DNA from: Caenorhabditis elegans
Taxonomy: Eukaryota > Nematoda > Chromadorea > Rhabditida > Rhabditidae
Assembly (NCBI RefSeq): GCF_000002985.6
Contig: NC_003283.11
Location: 10,106,001-10,170,000, forward strand
DNA length: 64,000 nt
Direction of reading: 5' to 3'
Shown here: in pieces, positions 44,730-57,549 of the stretch
How the letters are laid out: each line of letters opens with the position of its first letter
Position numbering within the stretch: the stretch's first letter is position 1
Translations under genes and position numbers: made by a program
Notes under the pieces: generated by a model
Databases searched by the model: none
Seen by the model: only the letters and a program-made list of their open reading frames with translations
What the model was told of the DNA's origin: nothing

Positions 44730-46159
44730 ATGTTTGATTATATTGACCCACTTATTCTCCCACTCGGTTTCTTTTTCTTCTTCTGTTCTGTGATTGGAGT
44801 TATTGGAAATGTTATTATGGTTATTTGTACTATTAGAACAAAGTTAGTTTTTTTTTGAATAATAACATAAATATAAATTAAATTCAAGACGCTTCCGTTC
44901 ACCGTGCCATCTTCTCATTTGTGCAACATGCATCGCAGATTTGCTTCATGTTTGTGGTCAATTCCCTTTTTGTGTACATCTTTTTGGAAATTGTACGTTT
45001 CAATACTACTCCGATTTTTTTAAAATCAATTTTTCAGTAACTTCCTCACAAGCTCAATGCTTCTATATTCTTACAATTCCCATCGTTGGTTTCACTACTG
45101 GTGGACCATTAATTTTAAGCATGGGGATTGATAGATTCATAGCTGTTAAGTTTCCAACGAAGTAATTTCTTGAAAATAATTTTTCATTTCTAATACATGC
45201 ATTCAGATATCGTTATTACCAAGAAGAGCCAAAATTTTATGTACTTGGTCAATTGGCGTTTCCTTTATTATACAGCGTGTTTTTCTTGGTGTATGGGTTC
45301 ATTGTTCGAGATACAAATGTTAAAAAGTGAGTACTATGAATTTTTTCTTTCTAGAAAGTAGAAGTGTTGTTTCTGATGGGAAAAACGGTAATATTGTGTT
45401 CTTAACATCAAACGTTTAGCCAACTCGTGTGTTCAAACCCGCTGTCCCTGAATGGATCTTCATTTCAAATGTTCACATATTCCAGTGCTGTTATCTATGT
45501 TGCTGTAGTGCTTGTATACTCCGCTGTTTACCTCATGTTAAAATCCAACAAAGCCAGTAAGTAATTTAAATGAAAATAAAATTATAAAAGTAATCAATTG
45601 AAGGTGCTAGATTCAAAAATGTCTTCCGATCGATATTGGTTACCGTTGGATTTGTACTACTGGGTTGGGTGACCACTACAACAGCTAACACTTTAGCGTT
45701 TGTTGTTACGAGTGACCTTTTTACGATTCAACTCATTCAAATGTATGCTGGAATTACTGTCAATTTTGCTGCCGCGTCTAATGTTTTTGTGTTTTATGCA
45801 ATCAAGTAAGTTTTAAAACAAATAATTGAGTTGATTTAGTTGGTTTTTATCTTGTAAAGAATACACTTTTAGAAAGGTTTACTAGTTTTCTAGAGAATGT
45901 AAAAATTTCATTGGAATAGTTTATCGATTGAAAATTTTTTGTTTAGTAAACAACAATTAAAAACGCATATTTCAGTTCCGAGTACCGATCCGTGATAAAA
46001 ACAATGTTCGGAATAAGCTTGAAAGGTGTAATGATCTTCGAACCATCAAGTACCCAAACAGTTACAAAAGTTGCCCCAGCTCGTTCAACATCTCAACCAT
46101 CAATCATGTTCCAAAAATCTTCTTTAACAGCAGCAGCTCGACGAATGACAGTTGTATAA
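44730..46159 (+). CDS. srsx-type chemoreceptor 2 (327 aa)
   Basis: Seven exons: 44730-44842, 44889-44992, 45038-45161, 45207-45326, 45420-45556, 45604-45805, 45976-46159; in phase. Hallmarks are GVIGNVIMVICT, KRFRSPCHLLICATCIADLL, GGPLILSMGIDRFIAVKFPT, NPLSLNG, LVTVGFVLLGW and NFAAASNVFVFYAIN. The C-tail is Ser/Thr-rich and ends RRMTVV, like the first gene's RRMTLV. Starts 181 bp after the previous stop, same strand. Complete and apparently functional. Confidence 0.88.
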
Positions 46160-46582
46160 TGCATTTCTTTCACTTCTAATATTTTTCAAATGTATCCTTA
46201 TGCATATATTTTTCACATTTGTCGTTTCAATAAATTGGTTATTTGGTCTGCCAATTCAATGACTTTTGATAATCAAATTGAAAAAAAATTCAATTTGATA
46301 TTTATTACTAACATGTACGTTGACTACTTGTCACAAACTTTATAACTGGCCAATGAGTAGGGAAAAAAGTTGAATGATTTATTGCTAAAGGTGCAAAATA
46401 TTAAACGATATCTGTATGCTCACTATCTAAAGAGCTTTGATTTTTGAACTCACCAAGAGCTGTGTCATAATCATCCTCATGTGGTAGGCGTACCAGGGGA
46501 CATCGAAGAGATCGTGAGAATATCCTTTATGACTACATCTAACTCAACCTAGACCTCACTAAAACATTTGCTGAAGTCCAAA

Positions 46583-48756
46583 ATGTTTGACTACGTTTCG
46601 AAGGAGATTCTTCCTCTTGGATTTTTCTTTTTCTTCTGTTCAGTTATTGGGATTGCCGGCAATTTTGTGATGCTTCTGTGTTCTTTCCGAACAAAGTAAG
46701 AGATCCTGAAGGTTGTAGAGCTATTCATAATTTTCAGACGATTTCGCTCCCCATGTTACATTTTGATAACTGTCACTTGTGTAGCTGATGCTATTCATAT
46801 CAGTGGACAATTTCCATTTTGTGTACACCTTTTCGGAAATTGTAAGTTACCGTGTGCATTTTGATTGATGCAACTGTGTGCTCTGATACTTGTTAGTTAC
46901 TAAATAATTTGTCCGCATAACTTTTACAGAAAGAATAGGGGGTCACAGAGTAATCTAATTTGCCTCTGAAAAATCGTATTTTGATGTACACCGTCATTTT
47001 GTTTTCCATGTTTCCCTAAATAAACAAATTTTGGACAGTTTTTTATAGTCAAATCATTTAAATCTTAAGATGATAAAAACAGTTAGAGAAGGAGTAATAT
47101 GTTTTGATTAAAAATATTTCAGTAACATCAACCCAAGCGCAATGTTTCTACATGTTAACGGTTCCACTCATCGGACTCACGTCTGGAGGTCCACTTATTT
47201 TGTCGATGGGCATTGATAGATTGATTGCTGTGAAATTCCCCACAAGGTGGAAAAGACGTTGAAAAATTCTCATAATGTGTTTAACTCCAGGTACCGTTAC
47301 ATTCAAGATGAACCGACACTTTATATTTGTGCTCAGCTGATGTTTCCAATTTCTTATGCTGGGATATTCCTTCTTTATGGGTTTCTTGTTCGAGATACAA
47401 ATTTTAAAAAGTAATTTTTTCCGAAAAAAAATTAGACTCAATTCCAACACGTTTAGCCAAATAATATGTGCTAATCCTTTGGCTCTCAATGGAACAGCAT
47501 TTCAAATGTTCACATATTCCAGTGGTATTATTTACGTGGCTGTGTTCATTGTATACTTGTCTGTTTATATCCTTTTAAAAAGCAATAAAGCTAGTAAGTT
47601 AAACATTTTTGTATCTATAAATACACATTAGTGTTTAGGTGCAAGATTCAAAAGTGTTTTTCGTTCTCTAGCAGTTACTGTAGGTCTTGTGATGTTTGGA
47701 TGGGTCTCTACTACAACTGCAAACACACTGTCATATTCGATTTCTGACAGTCCATATACTGCTCAACTCATCCAAATGTATGCCGGAATAACAGTCAATG
47801 CAGCTGCAGCTTCAAATGTTTTTGTTTTTTATGGCATCAAGTGAGTAACAGACAAATCTCACGACTAGATTGAATACTATACAAACGTGTAATTATGCGA
47901 TGTCATTTTGGAAAGTTTAACCACATTATGCACACTTTTATTTTTGGATTGAACTATCTGAAACAAACGTCAGAGTCAATCGAACCACGTGACAATCCAG
48001 TGCAATGTCCTTCAATCCACCCGGGAATAAATAAGACTAGACGGCAAAGTTCTGCTGAGTTTAAGAACCAATCCGCTAATTATTCATTCAACATCATGCG
48101 CAAACTTTTTTAATGATTAGAAAGTATATTAAGAGAATTTTGAAAAACCGCGGTGACTTCTAAGTTCAAACTGTGCAAACATTGTCAACTGACTTGACTC
48201 AATTTTCCCAGAATTCGGTGCCTTGGGAAAATGTTCAACAGCAACTTCTTGTTCAAAAATTTTAATAATAATAATTTTCTGGGAATAACCAAAAATAACC
48301 ACAAATTTCAATGGATTTTGATACAGTAGTTTTCAAAACCACTTGACTTTAAAATCATTCACGCATGAAAAAAATAATCTGCCTGTGTTCTCCGAAGGTT
48401 CCCGTGATTCGCGTTTAAGGTAACTGATTTATAGTTAGTTTTGTCGTAAGAGCAAGTACGACACGTTGGATGGAGATTGCATACTCCTTGATAATACTTT
48501 TCACGCATCAAAGAAGCGACGCATCAAATTAAATGCTTTCAGCTCAGAATATCGTGAAGTAATTAAATCATTATTTGGATGCAAGAGCAAAGTAAATACC
48601 CCTGCATTCGAAGCATCTAGTACCATGGTAACTGTTAAAACTGATCCAAATTTGCAAAAGAGACGATCTACAATCATGTTAGTCATTATTTCATCTTGCT
48701 GTGAAACAATTTATTTTTTCAGGTCATCCAGATCCGTCGTTCCAATCACTAATTGA
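46583..48756 (+). CDS. srsx-type chemoreceptor 3 (322 aa)
   Basis: Eight exons: 46583-46695, 46738-46841, 47123-47246, 47291-47410, 47457-47593, 47639-47840, 48543-48677, 48723-48756; the phase closes. Key pieces: GIAGNFVMLLCS, KRFRSPCYILITVTCVADAI, GGPLILSMGIDRLIAVKFPT, NPLALNG, GLVMFGWVSTTTANT and NAAAASNVFVFYGIN. The C-terminal exon pair lies 700 bp beyond the TM7 exon and is split by an intron absent from the others; its tail (NTPAFEASSTMV) is almost the same as in gene 4. Ligand unknown. Confidence 0.85.
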
Positions 48757-49052
48757 TGTTAATTTCCAATATGCATACTTTGATTTCTTGAACAGAACAC
48801 TTTTTCGATAAATAAAATCAATTTTTTGCAAATAATTTTTTTAGAGATCGAACAAAAATTCTTTCAAAATTTGGAGATCAGTTGTTCCCACGCCTGTCAC
48901 ATGTATATTCAACTTTTGAGTCTTTCGATCAACTCAAAAAGTTTTCTCTATTCTAATGTTAGTACCGCCTTCTTCATCAAATCCACCTTCAATGGTCATA
49001 CTTCATATTGAATAATTTCTCCTTCAAAAATACTCCTTTTTATAAATTTGTG

Positions 49053-50381
49053 ATGTTTTCGCATATTCATCCATTAATTTTGCCTCTTGCCTTTTTCTTT
49101 TTTATCAACTCCACCATAGGAGTTATTGGGAATGGAATCATGCTCATCTGTTTTTTCAGAACAAAGTAAATGAAAAAAAAGTTAAATTGATATTGAATTT
49201 GAGAACCAAGAACCAAGTTAAAAAATTTCAGACGCCTTCGTTCTCCATGTCATATCCTCATTAGTCTAACATGTATTTGTGATTTATTACATCTTTGTGC
49301 TCAGTTTGTGTACTGCGTGCATCTTTTTGGAAACAGTTAGTTTTATTTGAAATAAATAATTTATTATTTTTTCTAAAACAAAACATTTACAGTGACAAGT
49401 TCACAAGCACAGTGTTTCTACATGTTGACAATTCCATTGTCTGGTGTTGGGGCTTCTGGTCCGTTGATCTTGGCAATGGGGGTTGATAGACTGATTGCTG
49501 TGAAATTTCCAACAAAGTATCGACTGTTCCAACAAGAACCCAAGCATTATATTCTTGGCCAACTTGTATTTCCAATCGCGTACACGGCTATTCTTCTCTA
49601 TTACGGATTCGCAAATAAAATAGTTGATGAGAAACTGTCAGTTACCAGTCACATTTAAGTTGAATATTTTTATTTTCAGACAAGTCGCATGTGCAGTACC
49701 CCTTGCATTAATGGGAACTTCCTTTCAGTTTTTCACTTATTCAAGCGCCTTGATTTATTTTTTGGTAGTTATCGTGTACGGGATTGTTTATTTTCTTTTG
49801 AAATCGAATCAAGCAAGTAAGATTTCAAATTTAACAAAATGGTTTTTGGAAATTAGAAACTGTGTAAAATATTGGAAAAACTCAAACCTCAAAACAAATT
49901 CAACTCAATTTATGTACGTTTTTTTCACTTTTACAAAAATATGTTATCTGTGTTTAGTTTGATTTTTATCAATAAATTGTTCATATTCAGGTGCCAGATT
50001 CAAAAGTGTTTTCCGTTCAATATTGGTAACTGTTGGTTTTGTTTTATTCGGTTGGGTAACGACAACTCTAACAAATACATTATCTTATGAAATAACTTCT
50101 GTTGCATTCACTGCTCAATTAATGCAAATGTATGCTGGAATTACAGTAAATTTTGCAGCGGCTTCAAATGCATTCATATTTTATGCGATAAAGTAGGTAA
50201 AAGCAGCTTATAATTATGATGTTCTTATTTTAGTTCCGAGTATCGGGAAGTCATCAAAAGTCTTTTTGGATGCAAAAACAAAACAAATACGCCTGCATTT
50301 GAAGCATCAAGCACAATGGTTTCGGTATCAAAAACGTCTAAAATTCAGAGAAGAAAATCGACGATGGCTTCAATAAATTAA
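49053..50381 (+). CDS. srsx-type chemoreceptor 4 (315 aa)
   Basis: Six exons: 49053-49165, 49232-49335, 49393-49636, 49680-49816, 49991-50192, 50234-50381. Features: GVIGNGIMLICF, KRLRSPCHILISLTCICDLL, GPLILAMGVDRLIAVKFPT running on without an intron into KYRLFQQEPKHY, VPLALMG, LVTVGFVLFGWVTTT and NFAAASNAFIFYAIN. The intron after FPT has been lost (the merged exon is 244 nt = 124 + 120). C-tail NTPAFEASSTMV is shared with gene 3, making these the closest pair. Confidence 0.88.
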
Positions 50382-52832
50382 CAATTAAAAATTCATTTTG
50401 CAATATTTGGAAAAATAAACGTTTGTTGTTCTTGATTTTGTGAAACTGATTTTTAGGAAATTTAGAAACACAAGTTTCAAAGAAAGCCTGAGTTTGCACT
50501 CGTCATCTAGTAACTTGTAAGATTTGTAAAAATTCAATGAAAATTCATGTAGCTATTTAGAAAAAAAAAGAATCCTCAAAATGTGTTTATGAAATGAGAA
50601 TACATTATTTAAGCAAGAAACAATGAATGTTTTCTGTTTGTTTTTAGGTATTTTGTTTGTTTTTCATATTTTCTGAGGGTTTCCCACATTTTGAGAAATG
50701 TTATTCAGATTTTCGTAACAGGGAATAATTAATTAGAGTTATGTAGTTTAATAGCCGAATAACACTACATCATGTGGAGAAATTATTAAAAACCATTCCT
50801 GTGGTTCTAAAATGACAAAAAATCATAATAAAACGTACAAATTTTTTTTGGCAATTTTCTAAAAAAAAAGGTGAAAACTCTTTCGTAAATTTTTTGAAAG
50901 TCGTCGAACAAAAAAAGTTTCTCCCATTATTATATTTTAATTATGTTTAAAATATTCATATTACAATCTTACAAGGGTTCGAACATGCGACAGTGCAAAC
51001 TCTGTTTTCACCGCTTTTTGAATCAAGGTTAAAAAAACGTTGTTTTAATCATTTCCCCACAGGCCGTAGCCCACATTTAAATAAGAGGAATTTTTCCTTT
51101 TTTAAGTGTAAAACACTTGTTAAGGAAACGAATGAAAATGTAATCTTCTGGATTAACGGGTGTTTTTTCTCTTGGGCTTTCATTTTTCCATTCTGCACTT
51201 TCAAACACTGAGTTATTTTTGGTTTACTCTTAGTCTTTGAGAAATAAATAAAATAAGTGGATAAATTGAGTGATGTGAACTTAATGAGAAGCCCGTATCT
51301 GTTTTGTGTAGATTGCAGATATTTTCCCCTTTAGCACTCATTTCATCCGAATAAGTATCCATTTAATGTTTGAACATTTTATTCAAAGCGACAAAAAAGG
51401 GTTCAGAGAGGAAGGAAGTCACTTTAAGGATTAAAAGTTTTGCCTTTTTCTCCATCATTCGCACACTGTTTGCACTCATTTTTTGTATGAAATTACCAAG
51501 AGTTTGTTCGTACTTTTTACGATTGGACATTTTTTTCTGCAAAGAAAAAACATTTTCAAACGAATTTTTGCAACGTTCTATGTTGCTTCAGAATTTGTTT
51601 CAGTAATATTTCTAGTTTTTGGAACTTATGTATTATAACCTCACATTTTAAATATTAATTTTTAATAGTAAAAAATAAAACATGATTTTATGCGACAGTG
51701 CAAACTCTGTTAAAGTTTTTTTTCTTGGTCAAGTTTTTTACTAATGGGGAGGATAGTATAGCACAAGCAATCGCTGAAAAATCATAAAAGCGGATAACTT
51801 TTTTTTTAAAATTTATGAAACGATAAAATTAATTTTGTTTTTTTAATTAGAATTGTTGCACACTTCAGATGTACTATGATACATTGAAAGAAGTTTAAAA
51901 TAATACTGAACCAAAAATCCAATTCTAATTTTTCAATGATGCATTTTTTCAAACTGTTTCAAATCATTGAAGAAACGAATTTGAAATACAATCCGTTTTT
52001 TTTACTTTTTCTCACGCTTTCTCCAAAAAATAAAAAAAATGGTGCTCATCCGTACATCATGTTCCCAGATAAATTATTTATTGAGGTACATACTTAAATA
52101 TGTTTTTCTCTTTTTTTTTGAATAACAAAAATCATGAAACATTGGAATCCGGTTCTTTCCGTGCTTCAATGTTCCCTGATCTTGTTACTATTTCTTAATT
52201 CAGAGGCCGGACATAAATTATCAGCAAATTTTTTTTTGTAGATTAAAAGTCATCTCTTCAACTCGAGAGCATTGCAATTCTTGACCGAGAAAACACATTT
52301 ATCAGTTTTTCAGAGATTCTAGAGCCATAAATGTGGCTTGTCAAGCCATGTTTGAAACGTTCAATAAAATCAAATTTCCCGGCAGAGTGAAAAAAATCAA
52401 TGTAATAGTTTTTGTTTTCATAAATGAAGAAACGGACAAAATTGAATTTTTGTTCCAATGTTTTTAAAATAGGCTTTCAATGAACTCAATAAACTATTCT
52501 AAAGAGCCCACCTACATTTTCCCGCTAAAGTTCAACAAAGTGCAAAGTCTAAAACGGAAACCAACTCTCCTACTGACTAGTTTTTCGTTTTTTTTTTCTC
52601 ATTTTTTTAAAACAAACTGAAATGTCATTTTGAAAAATTAAAAGATTCAATCGTCTACAATTTTTTGTAGCTCTAGCAATTTTCCCAATAAAAACATTAC
52701 TTTTTATATATTGTTTCAGCAGTTTTTGTAATTTTGTTAGTATCTAAAATAATTGGTACTGAAGTTCTGCAATTAAGATCGTTTGCGTCTGGTTTGTAAA
52801 CCATTTGTTACTTTTTGTGTTGTTTTCAGGAA
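50382..52832. other. Intergenic in the srsx cluster, no gene recognised
   Basis: About 2.45 kb of AT-rich sequence with many poly-A/T runs. A 22-base string (ATGCGACAGTGCAAACTCTG plus TT) occurs twice, at about 50986 and 51692, without a longer shared repeat. The plus frame at 50993-51211 and minus frame at 52258-52458 look non-coding. The promoter of srsx gene 5 must lie at the right end. Confidence 0.5.
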
Positions 52833-54297
52833 ATGTTTGGTAACGTGCATCCATGGTTGATACCACTGGCATTTTTCTACCTAATTATCATCCCCGTTGG
52901 AATCTTCAGCAATGTGATCATGATCATTTGCTTCTTTGTCAATCCGTATGTTTTCAGTTTTTTGAAAAATTTAAATTTCTCCAATTTCAGACGCCTCAGA
53001 TCTCCATTTCACATTCTCCTCACGCTAACTTGTCTCGCTGACGGAATTCATGTTTGTGGCCAGATTATTTTCGTGTTTCAAATGCTCACCAACAGTCTGG
53101 GAAAATGTTTTTGTTTCTAAAGCAAACGTATCAGTTTCAGCGTATTCGTACCAATCAACATGTTACATGCTCAATGTTTTACCTGTCATCGGTTTGACCC
53201 TTGCTGCACCTCTTCTAATGCAAATTGGATTAGATAGACTTTTGGCAGTGTCTTTTCCAATCAGGTATATTTTAAAAATTTCAAAAAAAGTTAAAAGAAA
53301 ATTGTCAAATTATTTTTAATTTAGCTGCAGTCAGGAAAAGTTAAAAAAAACGTTGTTCAGGTATCGGGAGCTTCAATTTCAAAAATTATTCTACACTTCA
53401 ATTCATTTAATCTTTCCTATTCTCTACACAATATCAATTCTCTACCTTGGCTTTCTCGAACGAAATAATGAGTGAGTGGCTTTTAAACCTCCCTTTTCAA
53501 AAACATAATGACCGTTCAAAGTATTCATTTCCGTAATTGCAGACAAGTGAAATGTGCTATACCAACTGCTTTGGCAGGCATTTCCTTCAAAGTGTTCACT
53601 CTTTCAAGCCATGCAATTTACGTGTCAATAATATTGGCCTACTTGATGACCGCGATACTTCTCAAATTTCACGATACAAGTTAGTCCGAAGTTTTTGCTT
53701 TGTGAAATGATAGTGATCCGTCTTGATATGATAACTAGATAAGCAATTTATTTCATTCAGATTTCCATTTAGGGAATAATTTTTCAGGCTCTCGATTCAA
53801 AGCAGTTTTCAAATCAATTGGTGTAACTGTGGGAATAGTTCTTTTTGGATGGGCAATCACAACAGTCTCAAATACTTTTGGGTTATTTGTTACAGACGAC
53901 ATGGAAGTTTATAATTTGATTCAGATGTATTCAGGGATCACTGTAAACATTGCAATCTCATCCAATCTTATCATTTTCTATACAATCAAGTGAGTGAACA
54001 AAAAAACAACAGAAACCACAAAAAATACAATAATATTATGCATGAAAATGTGCAATGTCCAATTATATGCCTAACTTGATTTTCCGCAAAGTAATCATGC
54101 TAGAACACCAAACATGAAAATTTTAATGTGCATTTTTATATACGCACGACGCCTTATCAGTTATGAATTTCAGTCCGGAATATCAATTGACGGTTAAAAT
54201 GTTGATGGATGGCACGTGCGGAAAACTACCAACATTCTCTGACTCTGCAAGTGAACTACAAAATCTAAGAAAAAATACGAAATCTCAAGAAACTTGA
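52833..54297 (+). CDS. srsx-type chemoreceptor 5 (304 aa), most divergent
   Basis: Seven exons: 52833-52945, 52991-53094, 53141-53264, 53361-53471, 53543-53679, 53788-53989, 54174-54297; in phase. TTTTCAG three bases before the ATG is a likely trans-splice site. Pattern retained: GIFSNVIMIICF, PRLRSPFHILLTLTCLADGI, AAPLLMQIGLDRLLAVSFPI, CAIPTALAGISFKVFTLSS, FKAVFKSIGVTVGIVLFGWA and VNIAISSNLIIFYTIN. It departs from the others in having SxN instead of GxN in TM1, LDRLLAVSF instead of IDRxIAVKF, and a short Ser-poor tail. The same exon lengths show common descent with the cluster. Confidence 0.85.
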
Positions 54298-54858
54298 TTA
54301 TAATCGGTCGTTATCGCTTGTTTTAGAGCTTCTCAATCATATTAGCTTGTCTCACAATTTTTGTGTTTTTTTCACATATTTTTCAAATTCCATATCCATC
54401 GATCTTCCCTTTACTCAAAATCATCTCATAGGAAAATTAAATGAATCTCGTTTTATTTTTGAAAAAATAAAAATAAAATCAATCCGATAAATTTCAGAAA
54501 ATTAATTTGATTTGGGTCAAGACTTGCAGTTTACTCGTAGTTATTGTATTTCTCTATTCCGAATCTATTGTCTCTTATTTGCACTTTCGATCTTCCGTTG
54601 TTCTTAGCACTGTGTTGTTGTTCTCACTGTCCATTCTTTTCAAATCGGCTGAAAAAAATTTTGAAGCAATGTTCAAAGAAAAATAATGAAAAAAAATATA
54701 GAAATGCGAGAATGAATATTTATGGAAATTGATGTTTCTTTTCGAAGTTTCTTGAATTTCTTTGCTAGAATTTTGAAAGCGTTTTGAAAATCGTTCAAAG
54801 TGCAAAATGTTCACTAAAATTTCTCGCAAATTTTATAGATTGACGCAAATTTTATAGA
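54298..54858. other. Intergenic, no gene recognised
   Basis: About 560 bases of AT-rich sequence after srsx gene 5. The frames seen here on both strands are mirror images in low-complexity DNA. Confidence 0.5.
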
Positions 54859-54996
54859 TCAAACACCAGTATTCACCTCACCATTCTGCCGTTGAATTGC
54901 TCCCATTCGATCTTTGGGGAAAAGATTCCAAAAAAGAGTGTATCCAAATACAGTGACTGCTAGATTGAATCCAATAAAAACGAAGAGAAGAGCCAT
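54859..54996 (-). CDS. Candidate single-pass membrane microprotein (45 aa)
   Basis: A minus-strand frame starts MALLFVFIGFNLAVTVFGYT, continues LFWNLFPKDRMGAIQRQNG and ends EVNTGV. One strong hydrophobic helix (residues 2-23) is followed by a charged, protein-like tail. This amphipathic layout is unusual for random AT-rich DNA, and the region is more GC-rich than its flanks. AATG/GTGAGG inside codon Gly-39 is a good donor, so the gene may continue into another exon on the minus strand. An in-frame upstream Met exists at 55077. No family recognised. Confidence 0.4.
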   Translation of the reverse strand: MALLFVFIGFNLAVTVFGYTLFWNLFPKDRMGAIQRQNGEVNTGV

Positions 54997-57510
54997 TTTG
55001 GAAGTTTTATACTGATTGAACGTGGAATGAGAGGTAATAAGATTGAAACGGTGTTCCACGTGGTTTGAGCAGTTCACGTTTACACAGGTTATAAATGAAA
55101 CAAAAATGTTCTGACTTCTTGTCCTTGCCTGAAATTATCACCCGAGTTAACTATAAATGACGTGGTTAGAATGATGATAAGCGGGGAGAGACAGGCCTAG
55201 AGACAAATGATTGAGTCACACTGTAAGTGTAACCTGTCGGAAAAAGGAAAGTTTAAAGAGCAGGATGAGGAAATAATCCAGAAGAGAGTGTCAAATAGTA
55301 TGACAAATGAATGGCAAACATATGAGAAAAATGTGTAGAACTATTTACAGAATAGAATTTTGTGTAGAAACTTATACTATAATAAAAAGTCCGAAAATAT
55401 GATTTAATTTTTTTGGCTGAGCTATAAAGAATTTCTTTAAAATCGTCGAGTGTGTCAACATTAAATTTTGAAACGAGTTTTTTTCAAATAAAATTTTAAC
55501 ATCAAAAACGCTTCGGTATTATTTTTAAGTTATTCATCATAGAAACTAAATTTTTTGAACATAGAATTTCATAGCAGAAATTATTTAATCTACACTCATA
55601 TGGAAGTTTATCACTTTTCACCTAGTTTTCACAATACATTTTATGCAATATTTTGTTTGAAATTGTAGGACTTTCAGATTATGAAAACATTCTCGTCATC
55701 GTAAAAAGTAAAAAGTTTTCAAGGTCGCAAAACACTTTAAATTTCTCTGAAGAGGATTAAAAAGAAAATTCTTAGCAAAAGTTTGAGCAAAAAGTAATGG
55801 AAAAATTATGAAAGGAAAAAAGTAAAACTCAGATATTACAAAAAAAGACGTTCGGAAGAACCTAACTTCATTTTCGAAAAAATAAATCGGGATATTTTAA
55901 AAGCGAATCTCGACATTTCCAAAAGCATCTTTCGATTTTTAATTAAAATTTGAATCAGCTCTATTCTCTAATGAGATATATCTCAAATGTACGAGTACAT
56001 TCATTTAAGTGCAATGAAGCACGGCGAAATGCATCTTATTAGATATAAAGGTAGATTGGTTTGAGTCTTTTCATAATACCGAGAGGCTCAGACTCCTCCC
56101 TAATTTATTTTTCAACCTGGTAATCATATATGGCAATAAGCATTCTTAAGTTTCTCCCATTTTTCAGCTGTCTTCACTCTCTCGCTATTTGCTATTCTCT
56201 TCCCCCCAAAAAAGAGAAAGTGAGAAATAAAAAACGATGATGATGAATAATGTAAAGACCGGATACAAAATGAAAAAGAAGGAGCACTGATCGAGTAAGA
56301 AAAGGTGAAAAGACCTTAAGAACAAGAGAAATTTGCAAAGAAGATGAAGAGGAAGACATATGAAAAGACGAAGAAGATGAAATAGAGAGGAAATTAAGAA
56401 ACAGGAAAATAATAAATATATATAGGAAGAGGGAAGATCTCGCCTTGCTAACTATAAGTATTATAATCCTTGCTGGCATGCTCAAAGACTCGAAGAAAAT
56501 AAAACATGAAAAAGAGGAGAAAGTAAGAAGGAAACGAGAATCTTGATACATTTTTCCGCCCCCATGAAGAAATTGAAATAGAAGAAAAACTGGACAAAGT
56601 TTTTGGAACGTCTTCTCTCTTTTCCATTCAACAAAGGCTTTTGCTCTTTTTTGTTGTTTGTCGCTGTTTGATTGAGTCGCCATTAACGCTTTTTACATCA
56701 CATTCTACAATGGAAAAACCACTTACTGGAATGGGGGGCTTTGAAATTTTTGGAAAAAAAATTTGAAAAGGATATGGCGAAATATTTTATGCTCAGGAGA
56801 ACATTTTTTGAAAATTGCGTACTTATTTTATCCAACTGATTTTTAATACAGTTTGACAATTCGGGCACACCTAAAGTAAGTATCATACAGTTTTTAATAT
56901 CTAACGGTTAAGGTGTTTCCGAATCTTGGGCGTTTCGGTGTCTAGTTATAAGAAACAGAAAACACCTCCAAAACAGTGATAAGACTTGTCTGGAATCTGA
57001 TAAATGCTTATTTTCACTGTGACTTGGTTTGCCACTTTAACATTCCTAGAGCTAATTTTTCAGTGTCAATAGTTTCCAAAAATTAAAACTTTTCCAAAGA
57101 TTTTTTGTTTTTGATCAAAAACTTTTTTAAAAGGAATTAGTTTAGGTCATTCACGCCGTCAAAAAATGCCTACCAGTGTCTTTGAGAGAAACGGCATCAT
57201 ACTTTTTAGATGAGTAGATACGCATTTTTTGAACGCATAAACTTCTTAACTTAATCGCATACCAGCATTTTTGAAAATTGGAAAACTCGCACAGAATTTG
57301 TAAATTGAACATCTTTTGAATAAAGAAAAGTTCAAATTTTTGTCGTTTCTCTCACAAAAACTCATTTTTCATTTGTTATTGACATTTCAAATGTGACATT
57401 TCTGTGAATCACTGAGAAAATATTGACAGTTTGGTTTTGAAAATTCAGAAATCTATTTACGATTTTTCCACTTAATATTAAATCTAGGGGATGTGTGTGT
57501 GTATCTTAAG

Positions 57511-57549
<39 letters not shown>

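Noticed and set aside
50975-51010. Possible tRNA B box (TGTTCGAACCC on the minus strand)
   Set aside because: No A box at the right distance and no stems; a single-box match by chance.
56192-56683. 163-codon minus-strand frame rich in Ser, Phe and Leu
   Set aside because: It is the translation of a purine/pyrimidine-biased tract; low complexity and no start or splice context.
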